IMG/VR virus record: IMGVR_UViG_3300042569_001514
Span: 1-37,200 of that record
Direction: 5' to 3' (one strand)
DNA: 37,200 nt
Source of the DNA: a virus
Each line of letters begins with the position of its first letter. Position 1 is the stretch's first letter. Positions 22,078-29,811 of this stretch are shown one piece after another. The notes beneath the pieces are model-generated. The model was not told where the DNA came from. It saw only the letters and a program-made list of their open reading frames with translations, and made no database searches. Both the position numbers and the translations under genes were made by a program.

Positions 22078-22129
22078 GGGTGCGCATTGCACCGCCGGGC
22101 TGTTCCCACCGCCTACAAAACGCGGGAAT
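22072..22129 (-). promoter_or_regulatory. 58-bp repeated element before the capsid gene (copy 2)
   Basis: This segment matches 26303-26360 at 52 of 58 bases without gaps and ends, as the other copy does, at the start codon of a head gene. It contains the arms TTCCC and GGGAA 16 bp apart, a conserved TGCAAT eight bases before the ATG, and no Shine-Dalgarno. It lies just downstream (minus strand) of a strong terminator, so the capsid gene probably needs a start of transcription here. Candidate activator-dependent late promoter. Confidence 0.6.
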
Positions 22130-22148
22130 GGTTGCGCGTTGCTGGCGC

Positions 22149-22178
22149 AAAAAAAAAACCCGCCGGGGTGGGCGGGTT
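22149..22178 (-). terminator. Rho-independent terminator upstream of the capsid gene
   Basis: On the minus strand an 8-bp perfect stem (AACCCGCC/GGCGGGTT) with a six-base loop is followed by at least eight further T. It stands between the 69-aa gene (stop 22204) and the repeated element before the capsid gene. It would separate the portal segment from the capsid segment unless antitermination acts. Confidence 0.85.
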
Positions 22179-22203
22179 GGGATGGCGTTTGGTGTGGGTG
22201 GCG

Positions 22204-22413
22204 TCAGTGGCCCAAAAACATTAGCTCGGCCTCGCGCTTTTTGCGCGGGCGCTTAGGCGCCACGGGCGTGAATGGCACCCACTTCCATGGGGCGTTCTGC
22301 GGGGCGGGCGGGCGGCGCAGCTTGATGGGGCCGGCGCTGCCTGCGGTGGTGGGTGGTGCGGGTGGCTCGGGCGGGGCTACCTGCTGCAGCAGGGTGCGGA
22401 ACAGCAGCAGCAT
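22204..22413 (-). CDS. Small hypothetical protein (69 aa)
   Basis: A short Pro- and Lys/Arg-rich protein starting LLLFRTLLQQVAPPEPPAPP and ending RPRKKREAELMFLGH. The first dozen residues are hydrophobic but too short for a sure membrane helix. It follows the zinc-ribbon mini-gene after three bases and is followed by a terminator. It sits in the head-gene block between portal and capsid, so it may be a minor head or connector component. I do not recognise it. Confidence 0.5.
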   Translation of the reverse strand: MLLLFRTLLQQVAPPEPPAPPTTAGSAGPIKLRRPPAPQNAPWKWVPFTPVAPKRPRKKREAELMFLGH

Positions 22414-22416
22414 GGC

Positions 22417-22572
22417 TTACCCGCCCTGCGCTGGCGCGGGGGCTGGCGGGTTGGCGGGCTGGTCAGCCTCGGCGGTGTAGCAATCGGGGTGGTACACGCG
22501 GCCATCGGCCCCCACCACGTGCGCCTGGGTGCTGGTGTCAACGGGTTGCTGGCAAATGGGGCAGGTGTGCAT
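22417..22572 (-). CDS. Mini zinc-finger protein (51 aa)
   Basis: This gene was found by reading the gap between 22413 and 22575. The ATG lies two bases after the upstream stop and the frame ends three bases before the next gene, so it is tightly packed. The product opens MHTCPICQQPVD and continues to VYHPDCYTAE, giving a C-x2-C...H-x2-C zinc-binding pattern of about 30 residues, then a Pro/Ala-rich tail. Small zinc proteins of this kind are common in the head regions of such phages. Role unknown. Confidence 0.6.
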   Translation of the reverse strand: MHTCPICQQPVDTSTQAHVVGADGRVYHPDCYTAEADQPANPPAPAPAQGG

Positions 22573-22574
22573 GG

Positions 22575-23774
22575 CTAGGCCGCGATCAGCAATGAATTGA
22601 TGGTAAAGCGGGTTTGCAGCGTGGCGCCATTGGTGAAGCCCACGCGCAGGTAGCGCCAGGATGGGCGCAGGATGATTTCAGCGAACTGGCCGCCACCGGC
22701 CACAGCGGCGGTGGCTGCGCTTTTGGCGCGGCGCCAGGTGGTGTTGTCGCGGCTGTATTCCACCCACAGGGTGCCGCTTTGATCTGATTCAGCCGACACG
22801 CGCACTTCTTTGGCGTAGGTGGCGGCGTTGGCCATGGCGGTGGCGGTGGCGGTCACGGTCAGGTCGCGGCTGGTGCCGGTGAATGTGGCATTGGCGGCCA
22901 GCACGGTGGCGCTGTCGTCATACCAGATGCCTGCACCGGCCACAAAACCGGCACGGGTGGTGGCTGCGCCCAGGTTGGCGGTGACGGTGCCGCTGACGGG
23001 CTGGGTACCACTGATTTGAGCGCCGGGGATGGGCTCGGTGGCGTAGGTGCCGGGGATCATCGTCCACACTTGGGTGCCGCTGGTCCAGGCGGTGGCGCGC
23101 ACGCGGAAATACTTGAGGGCGTTGACGGACAGCTCCCAGGCATAGGCAGGGGCTGCCGCCAGCACGCCGGTGGTGGTTTCGATGGTGTTGGCGTTTGACC
23201 GGATGGCCTGCACAGCGAACCAGCTGCCATCGGTGCCGTTGGTGCTGTTGAGCGAGCCCTCAAACGTGCAGTTGGCACCGGCAAAGGTGCCCGCGCAGTG
23301 GATCATGAGGTTTGAAAACCGCTCGGTGTTGACGACGACGGTGCTGGTTGCGCTGGTGACGTTGCCCACTGTGGCGGAGTAGCTGGCGGGCTTGCTGGCC
23401 ACTTTCAGTCGGCCCTCTTCGTCCAGGTTCATGACGGTCATGTCCCCATCGGCAGCGGGGCTGCTGTCGGTGTCACGCCTGCGGGCCAGCATCAATTGCC
23501 CGGCACTGCCGGACACATACGGCGAGTTTGAGTTTCCTATGGTGCCAGCGATGGTTGTCAGCAGGGTTTGCAGGGCAGCCAGCGTTGCGTCGGTGGCAGC
23601 ACCCGTTGGCAGCGGCAGGGCTGCAGCGCTGACGGGCACGGCACCGGCCACAGGCTGGCTCTGGCCATCGGCCCCCAGGTCGAGTTTGATGCGCTGGAAA
23701 TGCACACCGGCCACCTCGTCGGTGGCAGCAAATGCACCACCTTCTCCGGGGTTCAGTTCAATATTGTCGGCCAT
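22575..23774 (-). CDS. Head decoration-like / virion protein (399 aa)
   Basis: A beta-rich, Thr/Ala/Ser-rich protein with the N-terminal phrase PLPTGAATDATLAALQTLL (near residue 55) that recurs in many phage and prophage virion proteins. Later segments contain repeated strand phrases (GTFAGANCTFEGSLNSTNG, ALKYFRVRATAW, SWRYLRVGFTNGATLQTRF) like jelly-roll or discoidin folds. It sits between portal and capsid. A decoration, head-fibre or receptor-type role is likely but unproven. No enzyme motif is seen. It starts three bases after the portal stop. Confidence 0.6.
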   Translation of the reverse strand: MADNIELNPGEGGAFAATDEVAGVHFQRIKLDLGADGQSQPVAGAVPVSAAALPLPTGAATDATLAALQTLLTTIAGTIGNSNSPYVSGSAGQLMLARRRDTDSSPAADGDMTVMNLDEEGRLKVASKPASYSATVGNVTSATSTVVVNTERFSNLMIHCAGTFAGANCTFEGSLNSTNGTDGSWFAVQAIRSNANTIETTTGVLAAAPAYAWELSVNALKYFRVRATAWTSGTQVWTMIPGTYATEPIPGAQISGTQPVSGTVTANLGAATTRAGFVAGAGIWYDDSATVLAANATFTGTSRDLTVTATATAMANAATYAKEVRVSAESDQSGTLWVEYSRDNTTWRRAKSAATAAVAGGGQFAEIILRPSWRYLRVGFTNGATLQTRFTINSLLIAA

Positions 23775-23777
23775 GGG

Positions 23778-25724
23778 TTATGCGCCTTCGTAGGTGGTGA
23801 CGGTGCGCAGGATTTCGTCGTTCGCATCGCGTTCAACGGTTTGCACGGCGCGGGCTGGGTGGGCCACCACCACCTGGGCCTGGGGCACGGTGGCCTCAAA
23901 ACTGACGGCCGGGGCGGTGACGTTGACCACGGGGGCGGGCGTGGTGACGTTGACCACGGGCGCGGGGGTGGTGATGTTGATGGGCATGGCGTCGGCCACC
24001 TGGCGGATTTGTTCGGCGGCCTGGGCCGCGATGGTGTCCATGGCGCGGGCCACGGCGGTGTCAATTTGCTGGGTTTGCAGCTGCACGTTGATGGGCTGGG
24101 GCTGCTGCGTGGCTTGCGTGCGGTACTGCGCAACGGCGGCCACGGCAAATTCGCGCGCCATTTTGTGCAGCTCGCGCACTTGGGCTTGCACATCGTCCAG
24201 CTGTTTGCTGGCGGGGGCCACGGGCTGGGCGTTGTCTTGCGCGGTGGCTTGGCCACCGCCCACGGCGCCGGGCAGGCTGTCATAGGCTGGCAGGGTGATG
24301 CCGTAGCTGCTGGCCAGGTCTTGCGCGGCTTTGATGTTGCTCAGCACATCGTCAAAGTCGTAGCCCATGCTGGCGGCCAGGTCTTGCGGTGCCATGAGGC
24401 CGGCGCGCACTTTCAGAATGTTGGCTTCGGTGTCGGCTTTGGGGTCCACCCAATCCCACCGGCGGGGCTGCCATTCGTGCCGGGCGAATTTGGCGGCCTT
24501 GGCGGCGGGCAGCGCGCTACCGTTGGGCATAGTGATGGCGCCCATGAGTAAGGCGCTTTGCAGCCAGTTGGTGAAGATGCGTTCCAGCACGGCCTGTATC
24601 AGCCACTGCTGGTCGGCCATCCAGCGGTCACGCTCGGCCAGGGTGCCGCTGCGGATGCTGGAAAAGCTGACGCCCTCCAGGTCGTTGGCCAGGGCGTGGT
24701 AGGCCACGCCCCACCCGCTGGCAATGCGCTGCAGGGTGGTTTTGACGAAGGGGCCGAAGTTTTGCTCGGGGTATTTGCTGTCGTAGGCCTGGAAGGTGAC
24801 GCCGGCGGGCAGGGTGTCGAATGTGCCGGGCTGGGTGGTGCTGATGGCTTCGCCGGTGGTGGCGTCTTCCACGCCGATGGGCGGGGCGCCGTCGGGGCTG
24901 CTGAAAAACCCGTAATGGTTGGCGCCGTGCTCGGCGGCCAGCAGGGCGGATAGTTTGAAGTTGCCCAGGTGGTGCAGGCTGAGCATGCCGGGGGCCATCC
25001 ACGGGATGCCGCGCAGCTGTTCGGGCCGGTCGGTGCGGTAGGCGTGGATGAGGTTGGCCACGGGCACGCGCTCGCGCTGGCGGCTGCTGTGTTCGCCGTC
25101 GTTGGGGTGGGCCAGGAACAGGTGCAGGGCCTGGGGGCGGCGGTAGGCGTCGATTTCCACGCCCATGACCACCTGGTTGCCGTTGGCGGCGCGGCCGTGG
25201 TAGGTGGTGTCGATGCGGTCCACATCGATGGGCTGCAGGGCGTAGCCGTAGGGGTTGCCGGCGGCGCTGCCGCGCACTTCGCGCAGCAAAAACTCGCCAT
25301 CAGACGGCAGGCCGCCCACGGCGGTGCGCAGCATGTCAACAAAGTGTTGTTTGCCGGTGGCGTCGGCCAGGGGCTGCCACTGCTGCCAGCCGGCCTCAAT
25401 GGCTTTGGCGGCCAGGCGGTCGGGCGTGCCGTTGGCTTCGGTCACGCGGCTTTGCAGGCGGATGCCGTCAGGCCCAACGATGTTGTCCTGGCACATGCGC
25501 ACGAAGCGGCGGGCATAGTCGTTGTTGTTGGCCAGGTCGCGGCCACGGGCGCGCAGGCGGTCCAGGTCGCTGCGCAGTTCCTGGTTGATGCTTTGGGTGG
25601 TAACGAGCCAGTCGGCGCTCAGGCGGTCGATACGGGCGGCCTGGAAGCGGCGCACCTGGTGGCTGGCTGGTGTGGTGGGCTTGTTGGTCAGCCAGGCGGC
25701 GGCGCGTTTTAGGATGTTGGCCAT
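23778..25724 (-). CDS. Portal protein, lambda gpB family (648 aa)
   Basis: The protein forms the dodecameric ring through which DNA enters and leaves the head. The N-terminal third has the family phrases RARGRDLANNNDYARRFVRM and DNIVGPDGIRLQSRV. The middle contains VPVANLIHAYRTDRPEQLRG with IPWMAPGMLSLHHLGNF. The region near GVSFSSIRSGTLAERDRW is also typical. The C-terminal 200 residues are helical and then Val/Thr/Pro-rich, with an almost repeated phrase (TTPAPVVNVTTPAPVVNVTA). The length is somewhat greater than lambda gpB (533 aa). It follows the gpW-like gene, the normal order. Confidence 0.92.
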   Translation of the reverse strand: MANILKRAAAWLTNKPTTPASHQVRRFQAARIDRLSADWLVTTQSINQELRSDLDRLRARGRDLANNNDYARRFVRMCQDNIVGPDGIRLQSRVTEANGTPDRLAAKAIEAGWQQWQPLADATGKQHFVDMLRTAVGGLPSDGEFLLREVRGSAAGNPYGYALQPIDVDRIDTTYHGRAANGNQVVMGVEIDAYRRPQALHLFLAHPNDGEHSSRQRERVPVANLIHAYRTDRPEQLRGIPWMAPGMLSLHHLGNFKLSALLAAEHGANHYGFFSSPDGAPPIGVEDATTGEAISTTQPGTFDTLPAGVTFQAYDSKYPEQNFGPFVKTTLQRIASGWGVAYHALANDLEGVSFSSIRSGTLAERDRWMADQQWLIQAVLERIFTNWLQSALLMGAITMPNGSALPAAKAAKFARHEWQPRRWDWVDPKADTEANILKVRAGLMAPQDLAASMGYDFDDVLSNIKAAQDLASSYGITLPAYDSLPGAVGGGQATAQDNAQPVAPASKQLDDVQAQVRELHKMAREFAVAAVAQYRTQATQQPQPINVQLQTQQIDTAVARAMDTIAAQAAEQIRQVADAMPINITTPAPVVNVTTPAPVVNVTAPAVSFEATVPQAQVVVAHPARAVQTVERDANDEILRTVTTYEGA

Positions 25725-25753
25725 GGGCTGGGTGGTGTGTGGGGCTGTTGGGC

Positions 25754-26308
25754 TTATGCGCCGAAGCGCACGGCAATGCGGCCACGGGGGGCCAGGCCGG
25801 CGGCGGCGCGCTGGGCGGCGGATTCGCGGGCCACTTCCATGCGGTAACGGTCGCGCAGGGCCAGCAGTTCAGGCAGGCTGTGGCGCTTCAGGCTGCGCCC
25901 GGCAATTTCGTATTCAGCGGCGGCCAGGTTGGCGGCGTTTTCCAGGTAGGCTTCGATGTTGGCCAGCACCTTGGCGGCGTGCGTGCGGGCATCGGTGGCG
26001 GTGCCCCAGGCGGGCAGGATGCTGATGCTGCCGGTGGCGGCGGTGTACACCTCGCCGGCTTTGCTGGCCTGGGCGCGCCAGGCGTAGGTGCCGGGCGCCC
26101 AGGTGGCGGTGGTGGCGGCGGGCACGTTCACCAGGTGGGCGTCGCCGTCGGCGGTGGCCGAAAAGTGAATGCGCGTGGTGGCGTTGACGAAGGTATAGGA
26201 GAGCGCCCAGCCGTCAGATGCCAACCAGGGGGTGTAGGTGCGGCGCCATTTGGCGGTGTCGCCGGCGGGCAGTGCAGTGGGTTCGGTTGTGCTGATGGGG
26301 GCGCTCAT
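25754..26308 (-). CDS. gpW-like head completion/adaptor protein with beta N-terminus (184 aa)
   Basis: Residues of about 105-184 (ARTHAAKVLANIEAYLENAA, then EYEIAGRSLKRHSLPELLAL, RDRYRMEVARE) match the short gpW-type proteins that sit under the portal and join head to tail. The first 95 residues are a beta-sandwich-like addition (WLASDGWALSYTFVNA, TWAPGTYAWRAQ) not present in lambda gpW. The start at 26308 (MSAPIST) lies right at the end of the 58-bp repeated element. A GTG 15 bases upstream is an alternative. Gene order, terminase then adaptor then portal, supports the name. Confidence 0.7.
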   Translation of the reverse strand: MSAPISTTEPTALPAGDTAKWRRTYTPWLASDGWALSYTFVNATTRIHFSATADGDAHLVNVPAATTATWAPGTYAWRAQASKAGEVYTAATGSISILPAWGTATDARTHAAKVLANIEAYLENAANLAAAEYEIAGRSLKRHSLPELLALRDRYRMEVARESAAQRAAAGLAPRGRIAVRFGA

Positions 26309-26360
26309 GGGCGGGGATTGCACCGCCGGGCCGTTCCCACCACCTACAAAACACGGGAAT
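26303..26360 (-). promoter_or_regulatory. 58-bp repeated element before the gpW-like gene (copy 1)
   Basis: This is the first copy of the element also found at 22072-22129 (52 of 58 bases equal, no gaps). It begins at the stop codon of the upstream gene and fills the whole 51-bp space to the next ATG. The conserved features are TTCCC/GGGAA arms around TTTTGTAGG, a GGCCCGGCGGTGCAAT-like core, and no ribosome site. The two preceding genes include a Mor-like activator. Confidence 0.6.
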
Positions 26361-26749
26361 CAGTCAGCAGGCAAATGCGTTGCCAGCTTTTGGATGGCCT
26401 GTTTTGTGGAATTTTTTCGGGGGGAATCAGATGCCGCCCGAATGATTGCAGCGGCGTGTGGGTATTTGCGCAGGCTTCGCACAATTTGCAGGTTTTGCGG
26501 CGCCGTGGCCCACACTGCCGTGGCAATGGCGCAAGCGCTTACCAGCTCGTCCAGCTGGAATGCATCACTGTGTAAAAAGCGAACACGCAGGCTAATGCGC
26601 TGGCAGATGTAGCCCGCCTGGTCAAAGTCGCCGGGCCTGCACAGGCTGGCCAATGCCTGGGCGATGTGGTGAACAGCAAAATAGCTGTCTGCCAGCACCT
26701 GTTCGGCGCACTCTTGAATGATCAAGGTTTGCTGCTGCTCGGTGATCAT
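26360..26749 (-). CDS. Hypothetical protein (129 aa) next to the Mor-like gene
   Basis: The ATG at 26749 overlaps the Mor-like stop (ATGA), so the two are translated together. An extension to 26818 would run inside that gene. The protein is helical with two or three cysteines and the phrases ITEQQQTLIIQECAEQVLAD and ACAIATAVWATAPQNLQIV. The second could be a partly buried helix. No DNA-binding or catalytic motif is recognised. Its stop is the first base of the repeated element, and it may work with the activator. Confidence 0.65.
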   Translation of the reverse strand: MITEQQQTLIIQECAEQVLADSYFAVHHIAQALASLCRPGDFDQAGYICQRISLRVRFLHSDAFQLDELVSACAIATAVWATAPQNLQIVRSLRKYPHAAAIIRAASDSPRKNSTKQAIQKLATHLPAD

Positions 26750-27186
26750 TGGTCTGCCTGTTCTTTTTGGCCAAGGATACGGTAAACGGTGGATTTGCTG
26801 ATGCCGTATTTTCGGCAAATGGCACCGTAATGCATGTGGTGCTGATAATAATCGCGCCGCACGGCAGCGGCGTGCTGCATGCCAGCCGGCATGCCGCGCC
26901 GCACGGCAATATAGGTGCTGAAGCCGCCCCAGCTTTCGCGGGCCTGGCGGTCGGCCTCGGCCAGCAGGGTGGCGGTGGTGTCGGCGTCCACGCCTGGGGC
27001 GGCTTTGGCCAGCAGGGTGGCCACGGTGGCCAGGATGTCTTGCACCACATCGTCAGCGCTTGGCTGTGGCAGCGGCACGCCGGGGCCGGTGGTGCTTTGG
27101 CCGGTGAACAGGGGGCGGCTGGCGGCGCGGCTGACAGTTCGGGTGGCGCCGGTGGCGGGGTTGCGGGCGGTGATGGTAATGGTCAT
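26746..27186 (-). CDS. Mor/C-family transcription activator-like protein (146 aa)
   Basis: The C-terminal half has the Mor (phage Mu middle-operon regulator) pattern: GGFSTYIAVRRGMPAG (about residues 86-101), a central RRDYYQHHMHYGA helix, and a helix-turn-helix ICRKYGISKSTVYRILGQ (122-139). Residues 46-80 form an acidic helical dimer-type region (DVVQDILATVATLLAKAAPG). In Mu these proteins bind as dimers near -35/-51 and recruit host RNA polymerase to middle or late promoters. It sits between terminase and the repeated elements, so it may activate the head genes. The first 40 residues are basic and unlike Mor. Confidence 0.75.
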   Translation of the reverse strand: MTITITARNPATGATRTVSRAASRPLFTGQSTTGPGVPLPQPSADDVVQDILATVATLLAKAAPGVDADTTATLLAEADRQARESWGGFSTYIAVRRGMPAGMQHAAAVRRDYYQHHMHYGAICRKYGISKSTVYRILGQKEQADQ

Positions 27187-27201
27187 AGGCAGGCGGCGGT
27201 T

Positions 27202-27234
27202 GATGTGCGGGCGATGTGCGGGCGATGTGCGGGC
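27202..27234. repeat. Three tandem 11-bp repeats after the terminase gene
   Basis: Three perfect head-to-tail copies of GATGTGCGGGC (plus strand) fill most of the 49-bp gap between the large terminase stop and the Mor-like start. On the minus strand they read GCCCGCACATC, resembling the CCGGCACAT repeats at 30.97-31.06 kb. They may bind a protein or serve as spacing in the leader of the Mor-like gene. Confidence 0.7.
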
Positions 27235-27235
27235 A

Positions 27236-29209
27236 TCACCACCCTGCCCTGCCGGGTGCGGGCCGGCGGGCTGGGCGGTGCAGCAGGGGGTTGGCGGGTT
27301 TGTGGGGCTGGGGCGCTTGCGCGGCGGGTGCGGGCTGGGCGGTTTTGTCTACGGCGTCTTCCACGGGCTGGGCGGTGCGGGCAGCCAGGCGGGCTTCCAG
27401 CGCATCCCAATCGGCTTTGGTGTAGCGGTGCAGGCGCAGCTCGGCGTGGTGGGCGGCGGCGAAGGCGTACACCCAGGTATCCAGCGGTTCGTTGCGGTGG
27501 CCTTTTTTGGCTTCAAAGCGGTTTTTGGCGGGGTTGTAGATTTCGCCCACCAGGCCCGAAAAAAACTCGGGCGGTAGCTGGTCAGAAAAGTGGCACAGGC
27601 GGTCGGCGGCGGTGGGTTTGTCGGCATCGGTGCTCAGGCGGCTGTACAGCCAGTGTTTGGCGCCCACGGTGCCCACGTGGTACACCACCACGCCGCGCTT
27701 GTCGGTTTGGCCGCGCCACGTCACGTCCATTTGCTTGCCCTTGCTCAAAATGGGGGCGTTGTTGGCGGTGGCGCCGAAGATGACCAGCGGGCGGCGGATG
27801 CGGCGCTGGCGGGCGTAGTTTTTGACGGCCTCGGTGCGGTGGCCGCCGGCGTCTTGTGCGGTGGCTTCAATGCGCAGGGTGCCGCCGCCCTGGCGTTGAA
27901 TGGGTTTGTTCAGCAGCTCGGTGAGGGCTGTCCACACTTCGTCACCGGCGGGGTCGCCGGGCAGCTCCACATAGTCGATGGTCCAGCAGGCCATGCCACG
28001 GCCCCAGCCCACGATATGCACGGCCAGGCGGTTGTCTTGCGTGTCCACGCCGGCGGTGGCCACCAGGCACCCGGCGGGGGCGGTGCGCAGGGGGTAAGCC
28101 TCGGCGCGGTCGGCAATGGCGTTGTGGCGCACGGCGCGCATGGCGCGGTCTTCCCACGGTTCGGCCAGGCGGTCGTTGATGAAGGTTTTCAGGCGGGCGG
28201 GGTCGTTCTGCACCTCCAGCCAGCGTTGGGCCAGATCCGCCCACCTGGGGCCCAGGCCGAATTGGTAGTACAGGCAGTTGATGTGGTAGCCGCGCACGCG
28301 GCTGGGCTGGTGGTTGGTGGGGCGCCATTCGCCGGCGGCAATCATGGCGGTTTTGTGGTGTTCTTCAATTTCGGCGCCGCAGTCCTGGCACACATACCAG
28401 GCGCGCTCGGCGCGGTCGCTCCACTTCAGGCCGGCCCATTGCAGGTGCTGCATGTGGCCGCAGTGTGGGCAGGGCACGTGGTAGCGGCGCTGGTCGGATT
28501 TTTCCCACAGGGCTTCAATGCGGCTGATGCCTTTGATGGTGGGCGTGCTGATGTATAGGCGTTTGTAGGTGCCGGGGAATGCGCTGGTGCGGCCTTCCAG
28601 CAGCTCCAGCGGGTCGTCGCCGCCGCCTAAGTTGTTGGCGAATTCGTCCACTTCGTCCACCAGCAGGGTGCGCACGCTGGTGGATTTCAGGCGGGCGGGG
28701 CTGCCGGCATGTTCTATGTAGAGCTGCCCGCCGGCGAAGTCTTTGAATGTGCGGGTGTTGGCGCTGTCGCGGCTGGCCACGCTGGTGAGCGCCCGTTTGA
28801 CGGCGGGGCTTTCTTCAATCATGGGGGCCAGTTTTTGGGCCACCCACTTGTTCATTGACACTTCGCCCGGCAGGCACACCATGACCGGGCCGGGGTTGTG
28901 GTCCATGCAGTAGCCCAGGGTGTTGATGGCCACCTCGGTTTTGCCGAATTGGATGGGGTACATCAGCACCACCTCGCGCACGGGGCTGCGGGCGCTCATG
29001 GCGTCCATGGGTTCGGCCAATGGAAGGTTGGCGTCAGTGCGCCACTTGCCTGGGCGGGAGCTGCCTTTGTTACTGAGGTAGCGGTTTTCGTCGGCCCAGC
29101 GGCTGACGGTGAGGGGTTTGCGGGGCACCATGGCCCGTGCCAGCGCGTTAAAGCCCAGGCCACGCGGGCGGGCGTAGGGGCTGGGCTGGGCGGCGGCGGG
29201 GTGGGTCAT
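27236..29209 (-). CDS. Terminase large subunit, lambda gpA family (657 aa)
   Basis: This is the ATP-driven DNA packaging motor and nuclease. Features in order are SRWADENRYLSNKGSSRPGK and WRTDANLPLAEPMDAM near the N-terminus; the ATPase P-loop-like VVLMYPIQFGKTEVAIN; TLLVDEVDEFANNL (Walker B, near residue 180); a zinc-binding CPHCGHMQHL...WYVCQDCGAE segment; and the nuclease domain beginning CLVATAGVDTQDNRLAVHIV. These are standard for the gpA/GpA-type terminases used by cos phages. The start overlaps the small subunit stop. The last 60 residues are Ala/Pro-rich. Confidence 0.95.
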   Translation of the reverse strand: MTHPAAAQPSPYARPRGLGFNALARAMVPRKPLTVSRWADENRYLSNKGSSRPGKWRTDANLPLAEPMDAMSARSPVREVVLMYPIQFGKTEVAINTLGYCMDHNPGPVMVCLPGEVSMNKWVAQKLAPMIEESPAVKRALTSVASRDSANTRTFKDFAGGQLYIEHAGSPARLKSTSVRTLLVDEVDEFANNLGGGDDPLELLEGRTSAFPGTYKRLYISTPTIKGISRIEALWEKSDQRRYHVPCPHCGHMQHLQWAGLKWSDRAERAWYVCQDCGAEIEEHHKTAMIAAGEWRPTNHQPSRVRGYHINCLYYQFGLGPRWADLAQRWLEVQNDPARLKTFINDRLAEPWEDRAMRAVRHNAIADRAEAYPLRTAPAGCLVATAGVDTQDNRLAVHIVGWGRGMACWTIDYVELPGDPAGDEVWTALTELLNKPIQRQGGGTLRIEATAQDAGGHRTEAVKNYARQRRIRRPLVIFGATANNAPILSKGKQMDVTWRGQTDKRGVVVYHVGTVGAKHWLYSRLSTDADKPTAADRLCHFSDQLPPEFFSGLVGEIYNPAKNRFEAKKGHRNEPLDTWVYAFAAAHHAELRLHRYTKADWDALEARLAARTAQPVEDAVDKTAQPAPAAQAPQPHKPANPLLHRPARRPAPGRAGW

Positions 29210-29811
29210 GCGGGGTGGTCTTCTTTGGCCAGGCTGCTGAAGGTGTCGGACAGGTCGCGCAGCAGGTTTTCAACATGCTCGGCCAGGGTGCGCTGCAGGG
29301 CGTCTTCTGGCTGGCCCACCAGCAGGGGCGGCATGAGGTTGGGCCAGCTTTCCAGCCGCGCGCGGATGAGGGTGCCAGCCTCGGCAAAGGCGGCCAGCAC
29401 CTGGCCACGCTCCATCAGTTCGCCGGCTTCTTTCAGGTAGGCGGCGTGTTCGCGCTCGGCGGCGTAGTGTTCGCGCTTGGCTTTGGCGCCTTGAAAGTTG
29501 TATTCGCTGGCGGTGTGGTCTGGGTCGGGTTCGTTGGGCGGCAAGTGGCGCTGCACCTCGTGGTCGGCATCGCGCAGATCAGCAGCGGCCTGGCGGGCGG
29601 CAGCGTGGCGGTCGGCCACGGGTTGCTTGGCGGGGTCGGCGGTTTGGGCCAGCAGGGCGTTGGTTTTGGCCACGTCCACAAAGCGGCCATCAGGTGTAAA
29701 CACCACCCTGCCCTGCGCGGCCAGCTGGGTGATGTAGCCGGGGCTGCGGCCGATGTGCGCGGCGTATTGGCTGCGCTTCAGGTAGGCGGGGGGCGTGGCC
29801 TGGGCGCTCAT
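29206..29811 (-). CDS. Terminase small subunit, Nu1-like (201 aa)
   Basis: The first 45 residues form a MerR-like winged helix (YLKRSQYAAHIGRSPGYITQ, LAAQGRVVFTPDGRFVDVAK), as in lambda Nu1, which binds cosB DNA. A long charged helical region follows (AKREHYAAEREHAAYLKEAG, residues of about 110-140), then a C-terminal region that contacts the large subunit. It chooses the DNA to be packaged and positions the motor. It is coupled to the genes on both sides by ATGA. Nu1-type subunits imply cos packaging, so the cos site should lie close upstream, possibly in the repeat region near 31 kb. Confidence 0.85.
   Translation of the reverse strand: MSAQATPPAYLKRSQYAAHIGRSPGYITQLAAQGRVVFTPDGRFVDVAKTNALLAQTADPAKQPVADRHAAARQAAADLRDADHEVQRHLPPNEPDPDHTASEYNFQGAKAKREHYAAEREHAAYLKEAGELMERGQVLAAFAEAGTLIRARLESWPNLMPPLLVGQPEDALQRTLAEHVENLLRDLSDTFSSLAKEDHPA

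Noticed and set aside
19831-22224. A 797-codon open frame on the plus strand opposite the capsid gene
   Set aside because: The translation is dominated by Gly, His, Ala, Val and Gln with no motif. It mirrors the codon bias of the real capsid gene on the other strand. Long antisense frames are common at this GC content.
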